A model generated the notes under the pieces. That model was not told the origin of the DNA. It made no database searches and was given only the letters and a program-made list of their open reading frames with translations. A DNA stretch of 64,000 nt from Actinomycetes bacterium. Its GTDB lineage: Bacteria > Actinomycetota > Coriobacteriia > Coriobacteriales > JAEZZM01. Position numbers and translations under genes: made by a program. Positions 1-6,840 of the stretch are shown here, piece after piece. The stretch's first letter is position 1. Each line of letters begins with the position of its first letter. The stretch is taken from positions 21,715-85,714 of the forward strand of contig JAEZZM010000035.1 of NCBI GenBank assembly GCA_023418575.1. The letters run 5' to 3'.

Positions 1-208
1 TAGAGCTTTCATCTCTCAGAGTAAAATAAGCTGCTTTATAGCCGGGCTTATCGCTGAGCTCTGAGACTTCACCCCTAATAACAAGATTTAATTTTTCTAA
101 CTCATTTTTTGCTAAGTCCAAGGCAGCGCTTACACTTAAGGCTGCCTCTGGAGCAGAAGCAGCCTGAACACTATTACTATCTAATGGTTTAAAGCTTGTT
201 TCCCACAT
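1..208 (-). CDS. xseA: Exodeoxyribonuclease VII large subunit, N-terminal fragment
   Basis: Only the first 69 codons lie in the window; the gene runs off the left edge. The start ATG (206-208) follows an AGG that overlaps the stop codon of the upstream protease gene, so the two are translationally close. After a variable 22-residue leader the sequence shows the OB-fold start of XseA: SVSAALDLAKNELEKL, then VIRGEVSEL (residues 43-51) and YFTLRDE (61-67), the strands that bind single-stranded DNA in this family. Exonuclease VII (XseA plus small subunits XseB) degrades single-stranded DNA into oligonucleotides. The catalytic part is outside the window. The call rests on the OB-fold pattern, which is distinctive, but cannot be confirmed further here. 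Confidence 0.85.
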   Translation of the reverse strand, partial: MWETSFKPLDSNSVQAASAPEAALSVSAALDLAKNELEKLNLVIRGEVSELSDKPGYKAAYFTLRDESS

Positions 209-217
209 ATATCTTAC

Positions 218-889
218 CTAGTTATTACTGCGAGCAAGGCCTAAATAATATACCAGCATAATTATTGATGATAGGGCTGCTGCAATATAGGTCATAGCGG
301 CTGCGGTAAGCATGCTTTTTGCCCCTCCGTGCTCATGAGCATCAAGTTGAGCTACAGCATTGATATTAGACATTGCCCTTCTAGAAGCATCAATCTCAAC
401 AGGCAATGTAACAACCTGAAATAACACGGCAAAAGCAAATAAGATTACGCCCGCCCAAACCAGACTTGTCATATGCAAATAGATTCCTGCCATAAGCAAG
501 AGAATCCAAACATTTGATCCAAGTTGCGCAGCAGGCAAGATAGCCCCTCTCCACTTAACAGGAGCATAGTTTTTTGCATATTGAACAGCATGCCCTGCCT
601 CATGGCAAGCTACAGCAATTGAGGCAACAGATGAACCGTAATATGAAGCATCTGAAAGATTTAAGGTATTAGAACGAGGATCATAAAAATCAGATAGATC
701 TTCTCCGCCATTCCTTAAGATTTCTACATGATGTAGTCCATTTTGATCAAGCATATTGCGTGCAGCCTGATAACCGGTAATACCACTTCGTGCCTCTACT
801 TTTTTCCATTTGGCGTAAGTGGCCTTGATATAGAGCTGAGCTGCAATACCTAAACCTATGGTTAAAACCAAGACCATTAAATACGTCAT
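218..889 (-). CDS. YugP-family zinc metallopeptidase, membrane-associated
   Basis: A 223-residue protein with an N-terminal membrane segment (about 1-20), a zinc-binding HEAGH motif at residues 96-100 and two or three further hydrophobic segments (about 120-175 and 195-218). This layout, with VACHEAGHAVQYA before a long hydrophobic core, is that of the YugP-type neutral zinc metallopeptidases (Zn_peptidase_2 family). The histidines of HExxH are expected to bind zinc and the glutamate to activate water; substrates in this family are not known. It sits between rnd and xseA on the same strand, 9 bases before the xseA start, so it is probably co-transcribed with xseA. The call is firm at family level and open at the level of role. 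Confidence 0.9.
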   Translation of the reverse strand: MTYLMVLVLTIGLGIAAQLYIKATYAKWKKVEARSGITGYQAARNMLDQNGLHHVEILRNGGEDLSDFYDPRSNTLNLSDASYYGSSVASIAVACHEAGHAVQYAKNYAPVKWRGAILPAAQLGSNVWILLLMAGIYLHMTSLVWAGVILFAFAVLFQVVTLPVEIDASRRAMSNINAVAQLDAHEHGGAKSMLTAAAMTYIAAALSSIIMLVYYLGLARSNN

Positions 890-975
890 TTACTTCTCCA
901 TTTTTGTATAAATACTTATCATTACCTTGATTTTGATACCCTGATAACAATTTGCTAATCGAACATATATACGAT

Positions 976-2136
976 CTACACTAAAAATTCTATATGTCCT
1001 TTGGAAACAGTTAAACCTATTTTCCCATTAAGAAGCTTTAATAAGGTCTCTCCAATGAGCTTATGTCTCCAACCTTGTGTGAGTTGATTATCTTTATTGG
1101 GATCTTGGGCTAATTTAACAAGATCATCTCTGCTACACAAGATCTTGGAAGAGATCTTTTCCTGCTCAGAAACGAGGCGCACCACACTTGCCATAAGATC
1201 GGCAACAGATTCAACATCTTTTCCAATATACTGGTGGCGCTCAAGGGTGCCAGGCTGCTCTTCTAAAGGACAATCTAGGCCCTTTTTAACAGCTTCAACT
1301 AACGAAAGGCGCTCTTTGGTGCTGAGCTGTTCTAAACCTCTCATCCTTCCAAGCTCTGTCAATGAACGGGGTTGTTTTTTACTCAGCTCCACAATGAGCT
1401 CATCTGAAATCAAATGTCTTCTAACAATATTGCGCTCAGCAGCTCTCAGCTCCCTCCATGCAGCAAGCTCTCTAGCTACAGCAAGTTGACCACGTTTTAA
1501 GCCAGAAACTCGCTTAAGCTTCTTATATGCTTCATGGGCATTTGATTGATAGAGCTTCTCGTCAATCATATCTTCAAAATAAGGGCTCAACCACTCAAGC
1601 CTTTGCAGATCACTCAGTTTTTGAACTTGCATTTCATGTATTTGAGGAAGATATTTGACATCCTCTAAAGCATATTTAATTTGCCGTGCATCTAGAGGTC
1701 TTAAACTCCAGTCAGTTAAGGATTCTGACTTCATCAGTCTTACACCGCAGTATTGCTCAACAAGATTTGCATAGCCAATTTGGGCGCTGGTCGATAAGAA
1801 CGATTGGGCAAGTTGAACATCAAATATTGGCTTTGGCAAGGTATTAAACTTATGGTAAAGCAGGTCTAAGTCTTGGTGAGGAGCGTGAAAAATTTTAGTG
1901 ATACGTTGATTTTTAAGCAGATCAAGTAAAGGATCAAAGTCTGTCACAGTATAAGGATCTACAACAACTTGACAATCCCTCGTGCCTAGCTGCAGCAAGG
2001 CAAAGTCTGGGTAATAATTCTTTTCTCGTATAAACTCTGTGTCAATTGCCAAGATATTATCGGCAGAAGCATAGTGGCAAAACTGCCTCAATTCCTTATT
2101 ACTTTTAATTAACACGGGAAAGGGATACTCTTGCAT
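976..2136 (-). CDS. rnd: Ribonuclease D
   Basis: A 3'-5' exoribonuclease of the DEDDy group, which trims tRNA and other small RNA 3' ends. The Exo I motif is AIDTEF (DTE at residues 32-34), Exo II is HQDLDLLY (about 87-94) and Exo III is YALEDVKYLP (about 155-164, with D159 and the tyrosine expected at the active site). A helical HRDC domain follows (about 205-290), with LAAWRELRAAERN and the NxxxRxxLxD-like stretch. At 386 residues it has the usual length for RNase D. It is separated from the downstream YugP gene by 86 bases and from upstream terC by that gene's terminator, so it starts its own transcription unit. All catalytic acids appear present. Confidence 0.93.
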   Translation of the reverse strand: MQEYPFPVLIKSNKELRQFCHYASADNILAIDTEFIREKNYYPDFALLQLGTRDCQVVVDPYTVTDFDPLLDLLKNQRITKIFHAPHQDLDLLYHKFNTLPKPIFDVQLAQSFLSTSAQIGYANLVEQYCGVRLMKSESLTDWSLRPLDARQIKYALEDVKYLPQIHEMQVQKLSDLQRLEWLSPYFEDMIDEKLYQSNAHEAYKKLKRVSGLKRGQLAVARELAAWRELRAAERNIVRRHLISDELIVELSKKQPRSLTELGRMRGLEQLSTKERLSLVEAVKKGLDCPLEEQPGTLERHQYIGKDVESVADLMASVVRLVSEQEKISSKILCSRDDLVKLAQDPNKDNQLTQGWRHKLIGETLLKLLNGKIGLTVSKGHIEFLV

Positions 2137-2151
2137 CTAAGCTCAACCTCT

Positions 2152-2185
2152 AAAAAAGTAAAGGCCTCAAGCTAAGCATGAGGCC
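2152..2185 (-). terminator. Rho-independent terminator after the TerC gene
   Basis: Read on the minus strand, GGCCTCA pairs with TGAGGCC around a 9-base loop (stem arms 2179-2185 and 2163-2169). It is followed by a run rich in T (TTTACTTTTTT), 10 bases past the terC stop codon. It also lies just before the rnd start, so it separates the two genes. Confidence 0.85.
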
Positions 2186-2195
2186 ACGCATGTGC

Positions 2196-2987
2196 TTAAT
2201 TGTCGATTTCAGTCTTTTCTTGATGTTGCGCTATCTCCTCATGCATCTTCTTCAAATTTGAACTGTATCTCATTTGAACCAAGGTAACTATAAGCGAGAA
2301 GAACATAGCAAAGTAAACATAGCCCTCTGGAATATGAAGCTCAAAGAATTCAGTAACCAAAAGGATTCCAATAGTCAAAATAAACACTAGGGCTAGAAGC
2401 TTAATTTCTGGATTTCGGTTAATGAACTCAGCTACTACATTTGCAAAAATCATCATAAAGACTATAGCAACGATAATAGCAATTACCATGATGGGGATAA
2501 CACCGCTTAAGCCAACAGCCGTAATAACAGAATCTAAAGAAAAAACAATATCCATAGCAAAGATGGTTGCAAGGGCAGATGGAAGACCAAGCATCTTTCT
2601 TTTTTCAGCCTCAGGATGACCATGATGGTGACGCTCTTCAGTAAGAAGTAGCATTTCACGTATCTCTACTATACCTTTATAAATAAGATAGACTCCACCA
2701 ATAAGTAAAATTAAACCCTTACCGGTGACCGCCAAAGAACCCACCATAAATAAAGGATGAGTTAATTTCATAACCCAGGTGAGCGATAAAAGCAAAGCTA
2801 CGCGTCCCAAGAGAGCAAGCGCCAAACCTAAACGTCTTCCCAAGGCTTGATGATGTTTTGGTAATCTGTCTGAGGTAATAGAAATGAATACGATATTATC
2901 GATACCCAACACTATCTCAAGAAAGATAAGTGTGGCCAGTTGAACCCATGCTTGTGGCGTAGAAAAGGCCTCTAAAACTGCCTCCAA
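2196..2987 (-). CDS. TerC-family integral membrane protein (metal export related)
   Basis: A 263-residue, strongly hydrophobic protein with about seven membrane segments. Two internal repeats carry the acidic signatures of the TerC/YkoY/YjbE family: LEIVLGIDNIVFISI near the N-terminus and FAMDIVFSLDSVITAVG near residue 150. A His-rich cytoplasmic loop (EERHHHGHPEAE, about 117-128) lies between them and could touch metal ions. Family members take part in tellurite resistance and in manganese export or metallation of secreted enzymes. The gene is monocistronic: it has its own terminator and a tRNA terminator stands upstream. The substrate cannot be read from the sequence. Confidence 0.9.
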   Translation of the reverse strand: MEAVLEAFSTPQAWVQLATLIFLEIVLGIDNIVFISITSDRLPKHHQALGRRLGLALALLGRVALLLSLTWVMKLTHPLFMVGSLAVTGKGLILLIGGVYLIYKGIVEIREMLLLTEERHHHGHPEAEKRKMLGLPSALATIFAMDIVFSLDSVITAVGLSGVIPIMVIAIIVAIVFMMIFANVVAEFINRNPEIKLLALVFILTIGILLVTEFFELHIPEGYVYFAMFFSLIVTLVQMRYSSNLKKMHEEIAQHQEKTEIDN

Positions 2988-3081
2988 AAGTAATTCCCCC
3001 TTTGTGCACTCAATTGTACTGAAAACCTAGCTTGAAAACCTATGATAAGAAAGTTTTACCCACTTGTTTTCTCAGTTACAA

Positions 3082-3112
3082 CAAAAAGCGCTAGGTAAAA
3101 GAACCCAGCGCT
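3082..3112 (-). terminator. Terminator after tRNA-Val
   Basis: On the minus strand AGCGCTGGGT pairs with ACCTAGCGCT (arms 3103-3112 and 3087-3096, one G-T wobble). The stem is followed by TTTTTGTT. It lies 12 bases past the tRNA 3' end. Confidence 0.85.
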
Positions 3113-3123
3113 AAAAACTCATA

Positions 3124-3198
3124 TGGTGGGCGATACAAGATTTGAACTTGTGGCCCCTACCGTGTCAAGGTAGTGCTCTTCCCCTGAGCTAATCGCCC
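3124..3198 (-). tRNA. tRNA-Val (anticodon GAC)
   Basis: The acceptor stem GGGCGAT pairs with ATCGCCC. The D arm begins TTAGCTCAG. The anticodon stem CTACC/GGTAG encloses the loop TTGACAC, giving anticodon GAC (valine). The T loop is TTCAAAT, and ACCA at the 3' end is encoded in the DNA. The 75-base length is normal. A terminator follows directly. Confidence 0.97.
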
Positions 3199-3235
3199 AT
3201 AAGCGTTTAAGCTAGCGTACCTATGCTAGCAAAAC

Positions 3236-3871
3236 TTAGGCTTCCTTACAAGGCTCTAAATGAGATACCTTAGCTTTGGCCTTATACTGAGCAAGGTAAC
3301 TAAAAATGCACAGAGCCAAAAGGCCGGACACAGAAGTAAGGATAATGTCATTTATATCCCCTACTCCACTGTTAAATATAAACTGACTAAACTCAACAAA
3401 ACACATAGAAGCAACTATAGCTATACAGCAGATAGCAAAACCTTTGGTGTTTTGTGTATAGCCAAGTTTTGTAAGAAAATAGGCAAATATTACTGTTCCA
3501 AGCATTGTTGCACAAGTAAGATATTGCGCAAGAGTAGTACCTTCCGTTAAAGCAGCCAAAGGATCAAGATTCATAATAAAGATATGAAAATTGTGATCTG
3601 GCGCAAGAAATCGATATCCTATAAGCCCCAAAACAAGATACCAAGACACAAGATATACAACAAAGCTCCTCTTTAATTGTGTCTTTGTAGGTTTAAAAAC
3701 TATAGCAAAGCATGAAGCACTGACTGCTAAAACTGCTAACACACAGGAAATTAAGGGGTAGACATCGTAAATGTTTATACTTAGTAGTGTGATTAAAGTA
3801 CCAGTTATTGCGATTCCCGCAAGTAATGACACTGCGAGTTGTTTGTAAGTAGATTTCATTTGATCCAGCAC
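3236..3871 (-). CDS. VanZ-like membrane protein
   Basis: A 211-residue membrane protein with about six hydrophobic segments. The C-terminal half carries the VanZ-family pattern: an FVEFSQF helix followed by GVGDINDIILTSVSGLLAL, matching the conserved acidic DINDI/N-T-x-G core of VanZ-like proteins. VanZ confers low-level teicoplanin resistance in enterococci; most homologues have no assigned role. The start is uncertain. The first in-frame start is a GTG only two bases from an AAGGAG, and the next ATG is 12 bases further in. It begins 6 bases after the secreted-protein gene upstream, so the two form a small operon. Confidence 0.75.
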   Translation of the reverse strand: MLDQMKSTYKQLAVSLLAGIAITGTLITLLSINIYDVYPLISCVLAVLAVSASCFAIVFKPTKTQLKRSFVVYLVSWYLVLGLIGYRFLAPDHNFHIFIMNLDPLAALTEGTTLAQYLTCATMLGTVIFAYFLTKLGYTQNTKGFAICCIAIVASMCFVEFSQFIFNSGVGDINDIILTSVSGLLALCIFSYLAQYKAKAKVSHLEPCKEA

Positions 3872-3877
3872 AGCTCC

Positions 3878-4342
3878 TTAAGATACCGTTCCGTGGAAAT
3901 TAGAAGGAGGAGAGAAATACAGATAAAAGCTTTTAGACTTGTCTAAATTTACCGTGAAAGTTTTAGATGATCTGGGGGGAATAGTAACTACCGCCAACTT
4001 AGAGCCCCAAAACTTATTTTCATAAGCAGCTAATTTAAGATTGCCTTTACTTGAATCATTATACGCATAAACGGTATAGCTATTCTTACCAGTAAAATCG
4101 TAATTAGTATACAAAGGCTGATTGTTTGCCTTACCACCAAAATCATAGGTACCAAAAACTTTTACATTCCAAGTTTCCTTGGGTTTTGTTGTACCTTTGC
4201 TTCCATCTTTAATATAAGTAGGACGAGGTGTAACCCCCACTAATTGATCTTGAGCTGAAGCTAATTTAAGCCCAGTACTTGAAATTAATAATCCTAACGT
4301 ACCTGCAGAAAATAGTTTAAGCATTTTTCTTCTGCTTATCAT
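3878..4342 (-). CDS. Unknown secreted protein with twin-arginine-like signal
   Basis: I do not recognise this 154-residue protein. I chose the ATG at 4342 because a strong GGAGGT stands 5 bases before it; an upstream in-frame TTG overlaps that ribosome site. The N-terminus SRRKMLKLFSAGTLGLLI resembles a Tat signal, with a likely cleavage after ASA near residue 31. The mature part (about 120 residues) is rich in Tyr, Thr, Lys and Asn, with a short beta-sandwich look: WNVKVFGTYDFGG, SYTVYAYN, KTFTVNLDKSKSFYLYFSP. It has no cysteine and no sorting signal. It is the first gene of a two-gene unit with the VanZ-like protein. It could be a small exported adhesin-like or matrix protein; that is a guess. 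Confidence 0.6.
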   Translation of the reverse strand: MISRRKMLKLFSAGTLGLLISSTGLKLASAQDQLVGVTPRPTYIKDGSKGTTKPKETWNVKVFGTYDFGGKANNQPLYTNYDFTGKNSYTVYAYNDSSKGNLKLAAYENKFWGSKLAVVTIPPRSSKTFTVNLDKSKSFYLYFSPPSNFHGTVS

Positions 4343-4507
4343 ATTGACCTCCAATCAATATATTAGAATGTAAAACTATTTTAACACAGTTTTTTAATTT
4401 AGAACTATATTCTTAACTCACAAAGAACCTCATTGAGAACTTGAAAACAAAAAATAAAAAGGGACTTGCAAAATTTCTCAGCTTCCATTAATATGAATTC
4501 TTGCGTT

Positions 4508-4583
4508 GCGGACGTGGCTCAGTTGGTAGAGCATAACCTTGCCAAGGTTGGGGTCGCGGGTTCGAGTCCCGTCGTCCGCTCCA
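4508..4583 (+). tRNA. tRNA-Gly (anticodon GCC)
   Basis: The acceptor stem GCGGACG pairs with CGTCCGC. The D arm is TGGCTCAGTTGGTAGAGC. The anticodon stem AACC/GGTT encloses TTGCCAA, so the anticodon is GCC (glycine). The T arm is GCGGGTTCGAGTCCCGT, and TCCA at the end is encoded. Length is 76 bases. It is one of the few plus-strand genes here and is followed by its own terminator. Confidence 0.97.
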
Positions 4584-4594
4584 GTTTATCCCTC

Positions 4595-4621
4595 AAGACC
4601 CATCATATGATGGGTCTTTTT
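4595..4621 (+). terminator. Terminator after tRNA-Gly
   Basis: A near-perfect palindrome AAGACCCATCAT/ATGATGGGTCTT is followed by TTTTTG on the plus strand. It starts 12 bases after the encoded CCA of the tRNA. Confidence 0.9.
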
Positions 4622-4635
4622 GTTAGCTTAAATGG

Positions 4636-4669
4636 CCTATAAGCCGCCTAAACCTATAAGCCGCCTAAA
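4636..4669. repeat. 17-bp direct duplication in intergenic DNA
   Basis: CCTATAAGCCGCCTAAA occurs twice without spacer (4636-4652 and 4653-4669), between the tRNA-Gly terminator and the YbjQ-family gene. It looks like a recent slippage or copy event. The longer in-frame reading upstream of the YbjQ gene would begin just after it, but the better start lies further on. Confidence 0.9.
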
Positions 4670-4723
4670 CCTTTGAAAACAGACTTGCTCTTCCTCATAG
4701 ATCTAAGTAAAAAGGATACTTGT

Positions 4724-5062
4724 ATGATATGTTGCACAAGCCACACCGTTGAGGGTTATACCATAGATGCTTATCTAGGACTTATATGTGCCGACAGCCT
4801 TTGTGATATACGCTCAATTATCAATAAGAGTTCAGGTAAGCAATTTATCAAGAGCTTGGCACAAGATATGACTAAAGATGAAGAAATTGAATCCTTATTA
4901 GAAGAAGCTCGCACTGAATGCCTAACTGAAATCATGGAAAAAGCCTCTATCATTGGGGCTGATGCTCTAATCGGCTTAAACTTCTCAATTTCAAAGCTGG
5001 ATAAGGGCCTGATGCTTATCAGCGCCTATGGCACTGCCGTTGGCCTTAAGAAGATACCTTAA
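4724..5062 (+). CDS. YbjQ/UPF0145-family protein
   Basis: A 112-residue protein of the YbjQ (DUF74, UPF0145) family, often labelled a heavy-metal-binding domain without strong proof. The pattern fits: an N-terminal strand region with EGYTIDAYLGLICADSL, a long helix ending in ARTECLTEIMEKASIIGADA, the GADALIGLNF signature, and a final strand LISAYGTAVGL. I chose the ATG at 4724 because AAAAGGA lies 7 bases upstream and the protein then begins with the family-typical MI; the longer reading adds 17 residues without support. It ends 6 bases from the convergent STAS-HATPase gene. Proteins of this family form pentamers in known structures; function is unknown. Confidence 0.8.
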   Translation: MICCTSHTVEGYTIDAYLGLICADSLCDIRSIINKSSGKQFIKSLAQDMTKDEEIESLLEEARTECLTEIMEKASIIGADALIGLNFSISKLDKGLMLISAYGTAVGLKKIP

Positions 5063-5068
5063 AAAGTA

Positions 5069-5878
5069 TTACAGCTTGAGTTTTACCAGCCTAACGCAGG
5101 TTCCACAGCCATGCTCCCGGGGAACAATTTCTACTTGATCCATAAGCAAGTGCATTAAGCGAATTCCACGTCCTCTGGTAAGAGATATATCTGGTAAGTC
5201 CCCTGAACTAAAGTCACAGCCTTTACCTGAATCTAAGACCTCTATCACTACTCTGTCTTCATAGCTATCGATATTAACAATGATAGACATGGCTTCATGT
5301 TCTTTAAGCTGCTCTATACTATCAGAAAAAGCATGGTCAAAGGCATTACCTAGGGCTTCTCCAACTGCCAAAACACTATCAAAGACTGTCTGCTCATCCA
5401 AAGAGCAAGACTCAAGAAGCTCTGAAACCTGAGCTCTTACCTCGGACATCCTTTTTGGATCCTTAGGCACCTTAATGCTCGATGAAGTTCCTGGATTTGA
5501 GGGCTTTGTCAACAGACGCTCTTTATGCTCCTGGGCAGCTGCTAACAAGGCCGCAGAAGGAATGCGCTCAAGAATTTGAGCGTACTTTATGCAACGCAAT
5601 GCTTCCCTAGACAACTTCACTAAAGACAGTCGCCCGCCTTTTTTGTCTAAGGTTTTTTGCAAATAAATAATAAAACCCAAACCAGAGGAGTCTATGTATT
5701 TAACCTGCTCAAAATCTAAGATAAAGTGCAGGCAGTTTTTAGCTATAAGTTCATCAACTTGATGTCTCAAGCCCATGACCTTATTAATGCATAAATCTCT
5801 ATCAAGCTGAATTATTGCAAATTCAAGACCCATCCTAGTTTTATGACGTGCCAGAATTGCTGAATCTAAGCTGTCCAT
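5069..5878 (-). CDS. Fused STAS antagonist and RsbW-like HATPase (partner-switching protein)
   Basis: Two parts of a partner-switching system in one chain. Residues about 8-110 form a STAS domain of anti-sigma antagonist type with DFEQVKYIDSSGLGF; S65 sits at the serine phosphorylated in SpoIIAA/RsbV. A linker (about 111-140) follows. Residues about 140-269 form an RsbW/SpoIIAB-like ATPase: N box VGEALGNAFDH (172-182), G1 DSGKG (216-220), G2 RGRGIRLM (about 235-242). Normally the kinase phosphorylates a separate antagonist. No clear ribosome site precedes either possible start (TTG 5899 or ATG 5878), so translation is probably coupled to the CDF gene 8 bases upstream of the earlier start. No sigma factor gene is in the window. 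The kinase may instead act on another partner. Confidence 0.85.
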   Translation of the reverse strand: MDSLDSAILARHKTRMGLEFAIIQLDRDLCINKVMGLRHQVDELIAKNCLHFILDFEQVKYIDSSGLGFIIYLQKTLDKKGGRLSLVKLSREALRCIKYAQILERIPSAALLAAAQEHKERLLTKPSNPGTSSSIKVPKDPKRMSEVRAQVSELLESCSLDEQTVFDSVLAVGEALGNAFDHAFSDSIEQLKEHEAMSIIVNIDSYEDRVVIEVLDSGKGCDFSSGDLPDISLTRGRGIRLMHLLMDQVEIVPREHGCGTCVRLVKLKL

Positions 5879-5907
5879 AAAGTAAACATACCCAAACAAG
5901 CAGCGCG

Positions 5908-6834
5908 TTAAGCAAGTGACTCCTGCGCTGCTTCTAATCTTTGCTGCGGGCTATCTGGCTCAATGTGCACAACAACATCAACAACCTGGGGAAATTCTCG
6001 TTTAAGCAGGGCTTCTAACTTATCGGCAAGACTGTGAGCATGTGCAACGCTCATCTCAGGATCAACAAGCATATGAAGATCTACATATACCTCTCCTTCT
6101 GTTCCCCTGGTTCTAATGGCATGGATATTATCGACACCTTCAATTTTAGAAGCCTGCTCGGCAATGTCTTCATAGGGTATGCGTGCTCTATCTGAAAGGC
6201 TGGCATTTGCCTGTTTAAATACCGAGTAAGCAGTATAAAAAATTGCAGCACAAACAAAAAGTGAAACTACAGCATCTGCCTTGGTAAAGCCAAAAGATAC
6301 CAGCACCAAAGAAACAATTACAGAGATGGAAACCAAGGCATCCGATAAGGTATGGAGCGCATCAGCCTCAAGTATTTCTGAACGCAAGGTTTTTGCTTGC
6401 CTGCGCTCAATAATGGTTATAAAGAGATTGATTACCAAGCTCACTAGCATAACCAGAAATGAGCTTATTCCAACTTCTATCTGTGAATCTTGTGCCATAA
6501 GAGCTGCTATAGCTGTACTGCCAATATTATATGCAGCAAACAACAAGAATATACCTATTAAAACTGAGGCATAGGTTTCAAACTTTGCATGACCATAGGG
6601 ATGTTTTGTATCAGCGGGTTTTGAAGCTAAACTCAGGCCGATAATACCGACCACATTACCTGCTGAATCAAAAATTGAATGTATGCCATCTGCCTGCATG
6701 GCAACAGACTTAGTCACAAGTCCGTAAATGTATTTAGCTAGAGCTACTCCCAAATTTAGAAACAAAATAATCCACAAGGTTTTAAGAATAGCCGACTTTC
6801 GCCGCTGATTTTCTTCTTGGCTAAGTTGCACCAT
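5908..6834 (-). CDS. Cation diffusion facilitator (CDF) metal exporter
   Basis: A 308-residue inner-membrane metal/proton antiporter of the CDF family with six membrane helices and a C-terminal cytoplasmic dimer domain (about 205-300, GVDNIHAIRTRGTEGEVYVDLH). The metal-site residues are visible: ADGIHSIFDSAG in helix 2 and ADALHTLSDAL in helix 5, with an HxxxD in both. A His/Asp pair in each helix is usual for zinc-type CDF proteins, so zinc is the best guess. The gene sits between the SpoIIE phosphatase (6 bases upstream) and the STAS-HATPase (downstream), a placement that suggests linked expression. A GAGGAG overlapping the end of the phosphatase gene is its ribosome site. Confidence 0.93.
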   Translation of the reverse strand: MVQLSQEENQRRKSAILKTLWIILFLNLGVALAKYIYGLVTKSVAMQADGIHSIFDSAGNVVGIIGLSLASKPADTKHPYGHAKFETYASVLIGIFLLFAAYNIGSTAIAALMAQDSQIEVGISSFLVMLVSLVINLFITIIERRQAKTLRSEILEADALHTLSDALVSISVIVSLVLVSFGFTKADAVVSLFVCAAIFYTAYSVFKQANASLSDRARIPYEDIAEQASKIEGVDNIHAIRTRGTEGEVYVDLHMLVDPEMSVAHAHSLADKLEALLKREFPQVVDVVVHIEPDSPQQRLEAAQESLA

Positions 6835-6840
6835 AGTTTT

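Noticed and set aside
1097..1489. Plus-strand ORF of 130 codons inside rnd
   Set aside because: It lies entirely in the complementary frame of a well-supported RNase D gene and has no ribosome site; a shadow ORF.
5899..5920. Earlier start of the STAS-HATPase gene at a TTG
   Set aside because: No ribosome site is seen; the ATG at 5878 was preferred, though coupling to the CDF gene makes either possible.
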